A program made the position numbers and the translations under genes. This document shows, in pieces, positions 12,402 to 18,131 of a stretch of DNA of 18,131 nt (the stretch's first letter is position 1; every line of letters starts with the position of its first letter). A model generated the notes under the pieces. That model was not told the DNA's origin, ran no database searches, and saw nothing but the letters and a program-made list of their open reading frames with translations. This DNA is from an uncultured Bacilli bacterium (lineage in GTDB: Bacteria > Bacillota_I > Bacilli_A > RF39 > UBA660), in contig CAKOXU010000018.1 in the NCBI GenBank assembly GCA_934130235.1, positions 1 through 18,131 of the forward strand, written 5' to 3'.

Positions 12402-13820
12402 ATGAATTTACCAAGCTTAACAGAGGCAAAAAAAAGAAGTAGAAAAGAAGTAAAAATAATAAAAAACGATTATACTATACCTGATGAAGTAAAAGAGATT
12501 GGTAAGGACAAAAAATACTATATTAAAACTTATGGATGTCAAATGAATGTACATGATAGTGAAAATATAGCAGCCATGTTAGAGGATATGAGCTTTAAAA
12601 AGTCTGATGATATGGAGAATGCAGATATAATTATTCTTAATACATGTGCGATAAGAGAAAATGCACATAATAAGATGTTTGGATTTTTAGGACGTGTTAA
12701 ACATTTAAAACAAACTAAACCTGATATTATATGCGGCATATGTGGTTGTATGGCACAGGAGGAAAACGTAGTAGATGCTATAAAAGAAAAGTATCCCTGG
12801 GTAGATATTGTGTTTGGAACTCATAATTTGCACAAACTTCCAAATATACTTGATAAATCACTTAAATATAAAAGTCAGCAAATAGAGGTTTTGTCTATAG
12901 AAGGTGATGTATATGAAAATATACCAGTCAAAAGAGATTCTAAACATAAAGCCTGGGTAAATATTATGTATGGATGTGATAAATTTTGTACTTACTGTAT
13001 AGTACCATATACTAGAGGTAAGCAAAGAAGTAGATTACCTAAAGATATAATAAGAGAGGTAGAAAAACTAGTTTCTGATGGTTATAAAGAAGTAACACTT
13101 TTAGGGCAAAACGTTAATGCCTATGGAAAAGATTTAAATATTGATTATACTATGACTAATTTGCTTGAAGATGTTGCTAAAACTAATATAGAAAGAGTAA
13201 GATTTGTAACTTCCCATCCATGGGATTTTACTGATGATATGATAGATGTAATTTCAAAATATAAAAATATAATGCCTTACATACATTTGCCATTGCAATC
13301 TGGAAGTGATAGAATTTTGAAACTTATGGGCAGACGTTATACAAAAGAGAAATATATAGAATTATTTAATAAAATAAAGAAAACTGTACCAAATTGTTCT
13401 ATAACTACAGACATTATAGTTGCCTTTCCAGGAGAAACCGAAGAAGACTTTAACGAAACACTAGATGTAGTAAATATTTGTAAATTTGATTCTGCTTTTA
13501 CATTTATATATTCGCCTAGAGAAGGTACTACTGCAGCAAAGATGATTAATAATTTAACTGAGGAAGAAAAAAATAATAGGTTATATAAATTAAATGATCT
13601 AATTAACAAGTATGCAAATGAAGCTAATCAAAAATATTTAGATAAAATTGTTCCTGTACTTATAGAAGGTAAAAGTGATAAAGAAGGTATGCTTATGGGA
13701 TATACTGATACAATGAAACTCGTTAATGTAGAGGCACCTGATACATATATTGGTAAAATAATAAATGTTAAAATTACTAATGTGAAAACATGGAGTATGG
13801 ATGCAAAAGTAGTAGATTAA
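12402..13820 (+). CDS. miaB: tRNA-2-methylthio-N6-dimethylallyladenosine synthase MiaB
   Basis: Radical-SAM methylthiotransferase that converts i6A37 to ms2i6A37 in tRNAs reading UNN codons. The N-terminal MTTase domain (about 38-160) carries the second iron-sulfur cluster through C46 (KTYGCQMN), C82 (LNTCAIRE) and C116 (CGCMAQE). The radical-SAM motif is C192-x3-C196-x2-C199 in YGCDKFCTYCIVPYTRG. A C-terminal TRAM domain occupies about 405-472. At 472 aa it is normal for MiaB, and the GCQMN and YTRGKQRSR sequences favour MiaB over MtaB or RimO. A lysine-rich extension of about 35 residues precedes the MTTase domain, as in Bacillus. The next gene, cotE, follows the Bacillus order miaB-ymcA-cotE-mutS in part. 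GGGATGTGAT precedes the ATG. Confidence 0.95.
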   Translation: MNLPSLTEAKKRSRKEVKIIKNDYTIPDEVKEIGKDKKYYIKTYGCQMNVHDSENIAAMLEDMSFKKSDDMENADIIILNTCAIRENAHNKMFGFLGRVKHLKQTKPDIICGICGCMAQEENVVDAIKEKYPWVDIVFGTHNLHKLPNILDKSLKYKSQQIEVLSIEGDVYENIPVKRDSKHKAWVNIMYGCDKFCTYCIVPYTRGKQRSRLPKDIIREVEKLVSDGYKEVTLLGQNVNAYGKDLNIDYTMTNLLEDVAKTNIERVRFVTSHPWDFTDDMIDVISKYKNIMPYIHLPLQSGSDRILKLMGRRYTKEKYIELFNKIKKTVPNCSITTDIIVAFPGETEEDFNETLDVVNICKFDSAFTFIYSPREGTTAAKMINNLTEEEKNNRLYKLNDLINKYANEANQKYLDKIVPVLIEGKSDKEGMLMGYTDTMKLVNVEAPDTYIGKIINVKITNVKTWSMDAKVVD

Positions 13821-13822
13821 AT

Positions 13823-13852
13823 AAAAAATATAATGAACAATTATATTTTTTT
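13823..13852 (+). terminator. AT-only intrinsic terminator after miaB
   Basis: A 12-bp A/T-only stem (AAAAAATATAAT with ATTATATTTTTT) around GAACA merges into a seven-T tract. An alternative pairing, GAACAA with TTGTTC (13835-13840 and 13851-13856), competes with it. The lack of G-C pairs makes it weaker than the others. Confidence 0.55.
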
Positions 13853-13856
13853 GTTC

Positions 13857-13883
13857 ACTTTTCTTATATTATGTCATAAATTA
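13857..13883 (+). promoter_or_regulatory. Putative mother-cell (SigK-like) promoter of cotE
   Basis: AC at 13857-13858, a 16-nt spacer and CATAAATTA at 13875-13883 match the SigK form (AC, 16-17 nt, CATAnnnTA). The same -10 is compatible with SigE, but no SigE -35 is seen at the right distance. Bacillus cotE is driven by both factors. The motif is short, so chance is not excluded. Confidence 0.4.
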
Positions 13884-13900
13884 AAGTGAGGAGTGATATT

Positions 13901-14431
13901 GTGTCTATATTTAAAGAGATAGTTACTAAGGCTGTAGTAGGAAAAGGTAAAAAATACTTTAAAGATAATTATTCTTTAGAAGCAAGTAATAATCCAACTA
14001 CAATTTTAGGATGTTGGGTAATAAATCATAAATTTAAAGGATATAAAACAAATGATAAAATAGGTGTATCAGGTTCATATGATGTAAATATATGGTATTC
14101 ATATGATAACGATAGTAAAACACAAGTAGAAAGTAAAACTATAACTTATAATGACTTATTTAACGTTAAAATAAAGGAAAATGCTGATCTATCGAACGAT
14201 ACTGATATAATAGTTATGCCACTTAAACAACCTAGTTGTTCTGCTGTAAATATCAATGGTAAAAAAATTACTTTTGATATAGAAAAAGAATTGGGTGTAG
14301 AAGTGGTAGGAGAGACTAAAGTTAAAATTAGTGTAGAAGAAGATGAAGAACCATGGGAAGAAATAGATGATGAATTGACAGATTCTGATATAAAAGAAAT
14401 AGATAAAGTAAAAGATGATTTTATAAAATAA
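13901..14431 (+). CDS. cotE: Spore coat morphogenetic protein CotE
   Basis: CotE is made in the mother cell and directs assembly of the outer spore coat around the forespore. Recognisable family blocks are KAVVGKGKKY near the N-terminus (10-19), NPTTILGCWVINHKF (31-45), GSYDVNIWYSYDNDSKTQV (58-76), QPSC (110-113) and ELGVEVVGETKVKISV (130-145), followed by a strongly acidic tail (146-176), all as in Bacillus CotE (181 aa). A GTG at 13886 is in frame, but the GTG at 13901 (176 aa) is preferred: AGGAG at 13889-13893 sits seven bases before it, and MSxxxEIxTKAVVGKG matches the known N-terminus. It follows miaB, part of the Bacillus miaB-ymcA-cotE-mutS order; ymcA and mutS are not present here. 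A terminator follows. Confidence 0.93.
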   Translation: MSIFKEIVTKAVVGKGKKYFKDNYSLEASNNPTTILGCWVINHKFKGYKTNDKIGVSGSYDVNIWYSYDNDSKTQVESKTITYNDLFNVKIKENADLSNDTDIIVMPLKQPSCSAVNINGKKITFDIEKELGVEVVGETKVKISVEEDEEPWEEIDDELTDSDIKEIDKVKDDFIK

Positions 14432-14434
14432 TAC

Positions 14435-14473
14435 TTTGTTAACCAAAAAAGGTTGACAAATGTATTTTTTTTT
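14435..14473 (+). terminator. Terminator of cotE overlapping the rpsP promoter
   Basis: TTTGTTAACC and GGTTGACAAA form a 10-bp stem with one G-T around six A, followed after TGTA by a nine-T run. The right arm contains the TTGACA of the rpsP promoter. Confidence 0.75.
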
Positions 14474-14481
14474 GATAATAT
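14453..14481 (+). promoter_or_regulatory. SigA promoter of rpsP-khpA
   Basis: Perfect TTGACA (14453-14458), a 17-nt spacer and TGA-TAATAT (14476-14481) with a TGn extension; a GATAAT two bases earlier is an alternative -10. The -35 lies inside the terminator hairpin of cotE. GGAGG lies before the rpsP ATG. Confidence 0.75.
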
Positions 14482-14504
14482 TTATATGAAATGGAGGAAA
14501 TATA

Positions 14505-14774
14505 ATGGCAGTTAAAATGAGATTAAAAAGAATGGGAGCTAAAAGAAGACCTTTCTATAGAATAGTAGTTGCTGATTCTAGAAGTCCAAGAGATGGAAGA
14601 TTTATAGAAGAAGTTGGATATTATAATCCAATTACTAATCCTGCTGAGGTTAAAGTTAATAAAGAAATAGCTTTAAAATGGTTAAAAACAGGAGCAACTC
14701 CTACTGATACTGTAAGAGATATCTTAAGTAAAGAAGGAATTTTAAAAGAATTTCATGAATCAAAGAAAAATTAA
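14505..14774 (+). CDS. rpsP: 30S ribosomal protein S16
   Basis: Small-subunit protein S16, needed for early 30S assembly, where it binds the 5' and central 16S domains. Nearly the whole length matches the family: MRLKRMGAKRRPFYRIVVAD at the start, then SPRDGRFIEEVGYYNP and ALKWLKTGATPTDTV. At 89 aa it is standard. It has its own promoter and GGAGG site, and khpA follows after 14 nt, as in most Firmicutes. Secure. Confidence 0.98.
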   Translation: MAVKMRLKRMGAKRRPFYRIVVADSRSPRDGRFIEEVGYYNPITNPAEVKVNKEIALKWLKTGATPTDTVRDILSKEGILKEFHESKKN

Positions 14775-14788
14775 AAGAAGGTAGTATT

Positions 14789-15028
14789 ATGGAATTAGTT
14801 GAATTAACAAAATATATAGTAAGTGAACTATTACCTGATGTAGATACAGATATTAAATTGATCGAAGAAGACGGTGTAAATATAATACAAGTATTAGTAC
14901 CGGAAGATTATATGAGTAAAATAATTGGAAAAGGTGGAAATATAGCCAATTCAATAAGAACTATAGTACAAGCTAGTGCTTATATAAAAAAATTAGGTAG
15001 AGTTAGAATTAATATTGATTCAAAATAA
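14789..15028 (+). CDS. khpA: KH-domain RNA-binding protein KhpA
   Basis: Small cytoplasmic RNA-binding protein (YlqC/KhpA) made of a single KH domain with the GKGG loop at residues 47-50 (IIGKGGN) that grips RNA. In other Firmicutes it dimerises with KhpB/EloR and affects cell elongation and small-RNA regulation. At 79 aa it is the usual size. It sits 14 nt after rpsP, its normal partner. The usual next genes, rimM and trmD, do not follow; a terminator overlaps the stop codon instead, so the cluster is split here. Confidence 0.95.
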   Translation: MELVELTKYIVSELLPDVDTDIKLIEEDGVNIIQVLVPEDYMSKIIGKGGNIANSIRTIVQASAYIKKLGRVRINIDSK

Positions 15029-15048
15029 AGTTGGTTAGCCAACTTTTT
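15027..15048 (+). terminator. Intrinsic terminator of rpsP-khpA
   Basis: AAAGTTGG and CCAACTTT form an 8-bp perfect stem with loop TTAG; its 3' arm runs into five T's. It starts within the khpA stop codon. Confidence 0.88.
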
Positions 15049-15049
15049 C

Positions 15050-15078
15050 TTGTATAATTATTTGATTTATATTATAAT
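15050..15078 (+). promoter_or_regulatory. Promoter region of uppS-cdsA-rseP
   Basis: TTGTAT (15050-15055), 17 nt, then TATAAT (15073-15078) is the best-spaced pair. A second TATAAT at 15053-15058, overlapping that -35, could be used instead and would give a longer leader. Confidence 0.5.
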
Positions 15079-15094
15079 ATTATAGGAGAGTGAT

Positions 15095-15817
15095 ATGATG
15101 TATGATGATATTAATCATGTTGCCATAATATTAGATGGTAATAGACGTTGGGCAAAAAGGAGACATCTACCATCATTAGAAGGACATAGACAAGGTTGTG
15201 AAAACTTGTTTAATCTTACTAAATTTATATTAAATACAAGTATTAATTATTTAAGTGTTTTTGCATTTTCAACAGAGAATTTTAAAAGAACAGAAAAAGA
15301 AGTAAAGTACTTAATGGATTTATTTGCAATCTCTTTTAAAAAACATGTTGCAGATTTAGATAGAGAAAATATAAAAGTAGTATTTTCTGGTATAAGAGAT
15401 AATCTTAGACAAGATGTGATTGAAATGATGGAGTTTGTAGAAAATAAAACCGTAAATAATACAAAAGGTGTATTAAATATATGTTTAAATTATGGAGGAC
15501 ATCTAGAAATATTAGAAGCTGTAAAAAGAATAAACATAGATATAAATAATAATAAAATTAATATTGATGATTTAAATGATAATTTATTTAATAAATACTT
15601 ATTTCAGGATTTACCACCTATAGATTTATTAATTAGAACAAGTGGTGAAGAGAGAATAAGCAATTTTATGCTTTGGCAACTTGCATATGCAGAATTATAT
15701 TTTACACCAGTAATGTTTCCTGATTTTAATGAATTAGAGTTTAATAAAGCCGTAAATGAATATAATAAAAGAAATAGAAGATTTGGAGGGGACTCACATG
15801 AAACAGAGAATAATTAG
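15095..15817 (+). CDS. uppS: Isoprenyl transferase (undecaprenyl diphosphate synthase)
   Basis: cis-Prenyltransferase that adds eight isopentenyl units to farnesyl diphosphate to form C55-PP, the lipid carrier for peptidoglycan and other wall polymers. HVAIILDGNRRWAKRR (8-23) is the P-loop with catalytic D14; it has Arg where many bacterial enzymes have Gly (DGNGRWA). Further signatures are FSTENFKRTEKEV, LNYGGHLEILEAV and LIRTSGEERISNFMLWQLAYAELYF with the Mg-binding Glu near the end. At 240 aa it is typical. An ATG pair (15095, 15098) leaves the start uncertain by one residue. It overlaps cdsA by 20 nt. The usual frr just upstream is absent. Confidence 0.95.
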   Translation: MMYDDINHVAIILDGNRRWAKRRHLPSLEGHRQGCENLFNLTKFILNTSINYLSVFAFSTENFKRTEKEVKYLMDLFAISFKKHVADLDRENIKVVFSGIRDNLRQDVIEMMEFVENKTVNNTKGVLNICLNYGGHLEILEAVKRINIDINNNKINIDDLNDNLFNKYLFQDLPPIDLLIRTSGEERISNFMLWQLAYAELYFTPVMFPDFNELEFNKAVNEYNKRNRRFGGDSHETENN

Positions 15818-16598
15818 TGCGATTATACTTGCATTGATAGCCATACCAATATTTTTAATAGGTGGCACAGTGTTTAATGTTACGTTTTATGTAGTAGCTA
15901 TATTAGGACTTAGAGAGTTCATGAAAGTCAAAACTAAAGAAAAAGAATTTCCAGATTTTATACAATTTATTGCTTATATAATGCTAACTTTAATATATTT
16001 TAACAATACACTTAAGAGTGATTTAATTTTTTATATTGATTATCGTATAGTAGCAGGTTTATTTTTAGTTTTATTTATACCAGTTATTCTATATCATAAT
16101 CCAAAGGAGTATAATATAAAGGATGCATTTTATTTATTAGGAGGAGTATTCTTTTTAGGTAGCTCTATGTCTTTATTTTATACATATAGATGTATTGGAT
16201 TGGATTTAATAGTATATTTACTGTTAATTACAATACTTACTGATACATTCGCACTTTTTACTGGCATGTTAATAGGTAAAACTAAATTATTAAGTGATAT
16301 ATCTCCAAATAAAACATGGGAAGGATCTATTGGAGGTAGTTTAATAGCTACTTTTGTATGTACAGTATTTTATATAACAGTAATAAATCCAAGTATATCT
16401 TTATTTGAAATCACCTTAACAACTCTTTTCTTAACTATAATAGGCCAATTTGGAGATTTGTTCTTTTCTGCAATTAAAAGAAAATTTAATGTTAAAGACT
16501 TTTCAAACTTAATACCAGGCCATGGTGGAGTGTTAGATAGACTAGATAGTATAATATTCGTTATGCTTATGTATACATTTTTTATAGGAATAATTTAG
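15798..16598 (+). CDS. cdsA: Phosphatidate cytidylyltransferase
   Basis: Integral membrane enzyme making CDP-diacylglycerol from phosphatidic acid and CTP, the branch point for phosphatidylglycerol and cardiolipin. About seven hydrophobic segments are followed by the CDP-DAG synthase motifs: SPNKTWEGSIGG (169-180) and the C-terminal signature from SAIKRK (224) through VKDF to PGHGGVLDRLD (240-250), which contains the Mg-binding acidic residues. The start is placed at the ATG at 15798 (266 aa) because GGAGGGG lies just upstream and this gives the family's normal N-terminus (MKQRIISA). An earlier in-frame ATG at 15756 would add 14 polar residues and lacks a good site. It is coupled to uppS by overlap and followed after 8 nt by rseP. 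Confidence 0.95.
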   Translation: MKQRIISAIILALIAIPIFLIGGTVFNVTFYVVAILGLREFMKVKTKEKEFPDFIQFIAYIMLTLIYFNNTLKSDLIFYIDYRIVAGLFLVLFIPVILYHNPKEYNIKDAFYLLGGVFFLGSSMSLFYTYRCIGLDLIVYLLLITILTDTFALFTGMLIGKTKLLSDISPNKTWEGSIGGSLIATFVCTVFYITVINPSISLFEITLTTLFLTIIGQFGDLFFSAIKRKFNVKDFSNLIPGHGGVLDRLDSIIFVMLMYTFFIGII

Positions 16599-16606
16599 GA
16601 GGTTAT

Positions 16607-17866
16607 ATGACAATTATATATTTTATATTAATATTAGGTATTACAATACTTATACATGAATTTGGACATTTTATATTTGCTAAAAAATTTGGAGTTCATG
16701 TATATGAATTTTCTCTAGGAATGGGCCCAAGATTATTTAAATTTAATCGCAAAAACGATGAAACCGATTATTCAATTAGATTATTTCCAATAGGTGGATA
16801 TGTACAAATGGCTGGTGAATCAATTGAGGTTGATGAAAGCATACCTAAGGAAAGTAGATTGAATTCAAAACCAATTTATCAGAGATGCTTGATAATGGTT
16901 GCAGGTGTTATGATGAATTTCTTATTAGCAATCGTTATCTTCTTCTTTATAGGATTATTTAATACGGTATCTTTAAATAACGTATATGTATCACACAGTG
17001 CATATTCTACAATTCCTAATGGAAGTAGAATTACAAGTATTAATAATCATTTTACTAATAATTATGATAAATTAGCGCTTGAACTTACCATTGTGAGTGA
17101 TAAAGAATTTGATTTAGTTGTAAAGGATAAAGATGAATCTAAAAGGGCTACTATTAGTCCGATAAAGGTAGGAAAATCAAATCTTTTATACGGATATGAT
17201 TACGGATTTACCCTTAATGATTTAAGTATTAATCAAACAAGCGTTGATACATTAAAGAAAGGGTATAAAATTGTAAATGTAGATGGAATACAGATAAAAG
17301 AGTATAATAGTTTATTGGTATATTTAAATAGTACTAAAAAAGATGAATATGCTTTTCAGTTTCAAGATGAAAACAATAATATAATAACATATAATGCTAA
17401 TGTAAAAACTGTTGACAATGATGAGCTAATAGGTTATGCATATGGATTTAATATAACAGGTACAGAGGAAAAAGGATTACTAGCTGCGATAAAATATGCA
17501 TTTGTTAAATTCTTTAGTACTCTTGAACAAATGTTTTTCACAATAATATATTTAATTAATGGAACCTTAAGTGTTAAACTATTATCAGGACCCGTAGGAA
17601 TATTTAATGCGGTAAGCATTTATTCTCAATATGGTTTTACAAGTATATTATCACTATTGTGTTTAATATGCATAAATGTAGGATTTATAAATATTTTACC
17701 ACTTCCTGCGTTTGATGGCGGCCATGTAGTATTTTTACTTATAGAAAAAATAACAGGAAAACCTGTTAATCCAAAAGTAGAGAATACTATACATACGGTA
17801 GGATTAGTAGTGTTGATGATACTGATGGTACTCATAACGTATAACGATATAACAAGATTGTTTTAA
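16607..17866 (+). CDS. rseP: Site-2 membrane metalloprotease RseP/RasP
   Basis: Zinc protease of the M50 family that cuts within membrane segments, typically anti-sigma factors after a first cleavage and remnant signal peptides. HEFGH at 17-21 lies in the first membrane segment and supplies the two His ligands and the catalytic Glu. The third ligand is D370 in INILPLPAFDGGH. The second membrane segment (about 93-118, with GVMMNFLLA) is followed by an extracytoplasmic PDZ-like region (near 190-270), and two more membrane segments close the protein. At 419 aa it matches Bacillus RasP. AGGAGG precedes the ATG. The neighbourhood uppS-cdsA-rseP is conserved, but the usual dxr between cdsA and rseP is missing. 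A terminator follows. Confidence 0.95.
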   Translation: MTIIYFILILGITILIHEFGHFIFAKKFGVHVYEFSLGMGPRLFKFNRKNDETDYSIRLFPIGGYVQMAGESIEVDESIPKESRLNSKPIYQRCLIMVAGVMMNFLLAIVIFFFIGLFNTVSLNNVYVSHSAYSTIPNGSRITSINNHFTNNYDKLALELTIVSDKEFDLVVKDKDESKRATISPIKVGKSNLLYGYDYGFTLNDLSINQTSVDTLKKGYKIVNVDGIQIKEYNSLLVYLNSTKKDEYAFQFQDENNNIITYNANVKTVDNDELIGYAYGFNITGTEEKGLLAAIKYAFVKFFSTLEQMFFTIIYLINGTLSVKLLSGPVGIFNAVSIYSQYGFTSILSLLCLICINVGFINILPLPAFDGGHVVFLLIEKITGKPVNPKVENTIHTVGLVVLMILMVLITYNDITRLF

Positions 17867-17883
17867 AAAAATACAAAAATTTT

Positions 17884-17912
17884 AAAAAAAGTATTGTCAA
17901 AATACTTTTTTT
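17884..17912 (+). terminator. Intrinsic terminator of uppS-cdsA-rseP overlapping the tRNA promoter
   Basis: A 12-bp stem (seven A then GTATT, paired with AATAC then seven T) around GTCAA. The hairpin's left arm and loop contain the TTGTCA -35 of the tRNA promoter. Confidence 0.8.
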
Positions 17913-17922
17913 ATTATATACT
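17894..17922 (+). promoter_or_regulatory. SigA promoter of the tRNA genes
   Basis: TTGTCA (17894-17899), a 17-nt spacer and TATACT (17917-17922), about 50 nt upstream of the first tRNA. The -35 sits inside the preceding terminator. Confidence 0.65.
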
Positions 17923-17974
17923 TATATAGACGGATTTACTTCTTTTAATAATTCGTTATATAAATATGTGCTTT

Positions 17975-18051
17975 GGGCTTGTAGCTCAGCTGGTTAGAGC
18001 GTTCGTCTGATAAGCGAGAGGTCGAAGGTTCAAGTCCTTCCAGGCCCACCA
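17975..18051 (+). tRNA. tRNA-Ile (GAU)
   Basis: A complete cloverleaf: acceptor GGGCTTG with CAGGCCC (one G-U), D arm around GCTCAGCTGGTTAGAGC, anticodon loop CTGATAA giving GAU, T arm with GGTTCAAGTCC. Discriminator A and an encoded CCA end the gene at 18051. The anticodon stem holds two G-U pairs, so it is somewhat weak. The sequence closely follows the standard bacterial tRNA-Ile(GAU). Confidence 0.95.
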
Positions 18052-18056
18052 TATAT

Positions 18057-18131
18057 GGCCCGTTGGTGAAGTGGTTCAACACACATGCCTTTCACGCATG
18101 CATTCATGGGTTCAAATCCCGTACGGGTCAC
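18057..18131 (+). tRNA. tRNA-Glu (UUC), last two bases cut off by the window end
   Basis: Acceptor GGCCCGT pairs with ACGGGTC (one G-U). The D arm GGTGAAGTGGTTCAACAC, anticodon loop CTTTCAC (UUC) and T arm GGGTTCAAATCCC are all present. The window ends after discriminator A and the first C of an encoded CCA. It lies 5 nt after tRNA-Ile, so the two are co-transcribed and probably part of a longer tRNA cluster. Confidence 0.93.

Noticed and set aside
13886..13900. GTG at 13886 as the start of cotE.
   Set aside because: It overlaps the AGGAG ribosome site that serves the GTG at 13901, and the family N-terminus begins at the latter.
14189..14446. An aromatic-rich minus-strand frame antisense to cotE.
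   Set aside because: It is the complement of an acidic, AT-rich coding region and has no ribosome site or recognisable domain.

Overview
The window is a low-GC chromosomal segment, densely coding, from a spore-forming member of the Firmicutes (Bacilli side). The evidence is bacterial housekeeping genes in Bacilli-like order, AGGAGG/AGGTGA-type ribosome binding sites, the standard code with no sign of UGA read as Trp, and two spore genes (an alpha/beta SASP and the coat morphogenetic protein CotE). The short intergenic spaces and several missing members of normally conserved clusters suggest a streamlined genome, perhaps one of the uncultured gut Bacilli lineages near Erysipelotrichales/RF39. 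That placement is inference.

Layout. 1-486: the 3' end of a secreted or surface protein with a C-type-lectin/FGE-sulfatase-like C-terminus. Its last ~120 nt differ sharply in composition and look like the variable region of a diversity-generating retroelement (DGR). 498-521: a perfect 24-nt palindrome that also terminates the converging rnhC. 528-1463 (minus): rnhC. 1560-3663: operon cvpA-rsmE-unknown membrane protein. 3718-4893: thiI. 4970-5173: SASP with a SigG-like promoter. 5273-7357: membrane hybrid histidine kinase. 7400-10387: a strongly promoted operon of a TasA/camelysin-like subunit with a SipW-type signal peptide, a SipW-like signal peptidase with a large polytopic N-terminus, and a DUF5305 membrane protein. 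10453-12344: a separately promoted surface protein with the same type of signal peptide, two PEGA-like repeats and an ALK/LTK-type glycine-rich domain. 12402-13820: miaB. 13901-14431: cotE. 14505-15028: rpsP-khpA. 15095-17866: uppS-cdsA-rseP. 17975-18131: tRNA-Ile(GAU) and tRNA-Glu(UUC), the latter cut by the window end.

How the genes fit together. The central block (7400-12344) reads as an extracellular fibre/matrix module: a major secreted subunit, its dedicated peptidase, a membrane accessory protein, and a large glycine-rich adhesin whose signal region is nearly superimposable on that of the subunit. The hybrid kinase just upstream is a candidate regulator by position only. The remaining genes serve RNA modification (rsmE, thiI, miaB), translation (rpsP, khpA, tRNAs), lipid and wall precursor synthesis (uppS, cdsA), envelope proteolysis (rseP) and sporulation.

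Promoters and terminators are tightly packed. At rpsP and at the tRNAs the -35 element lies inside the preceding terminator hairpin. No transposase, CRISPR array or phage structural gene is visible. No reverse transcriptase or template repeat for the suspected DGR lies in the window. No gene-free stretch exceeds about 200 nt.
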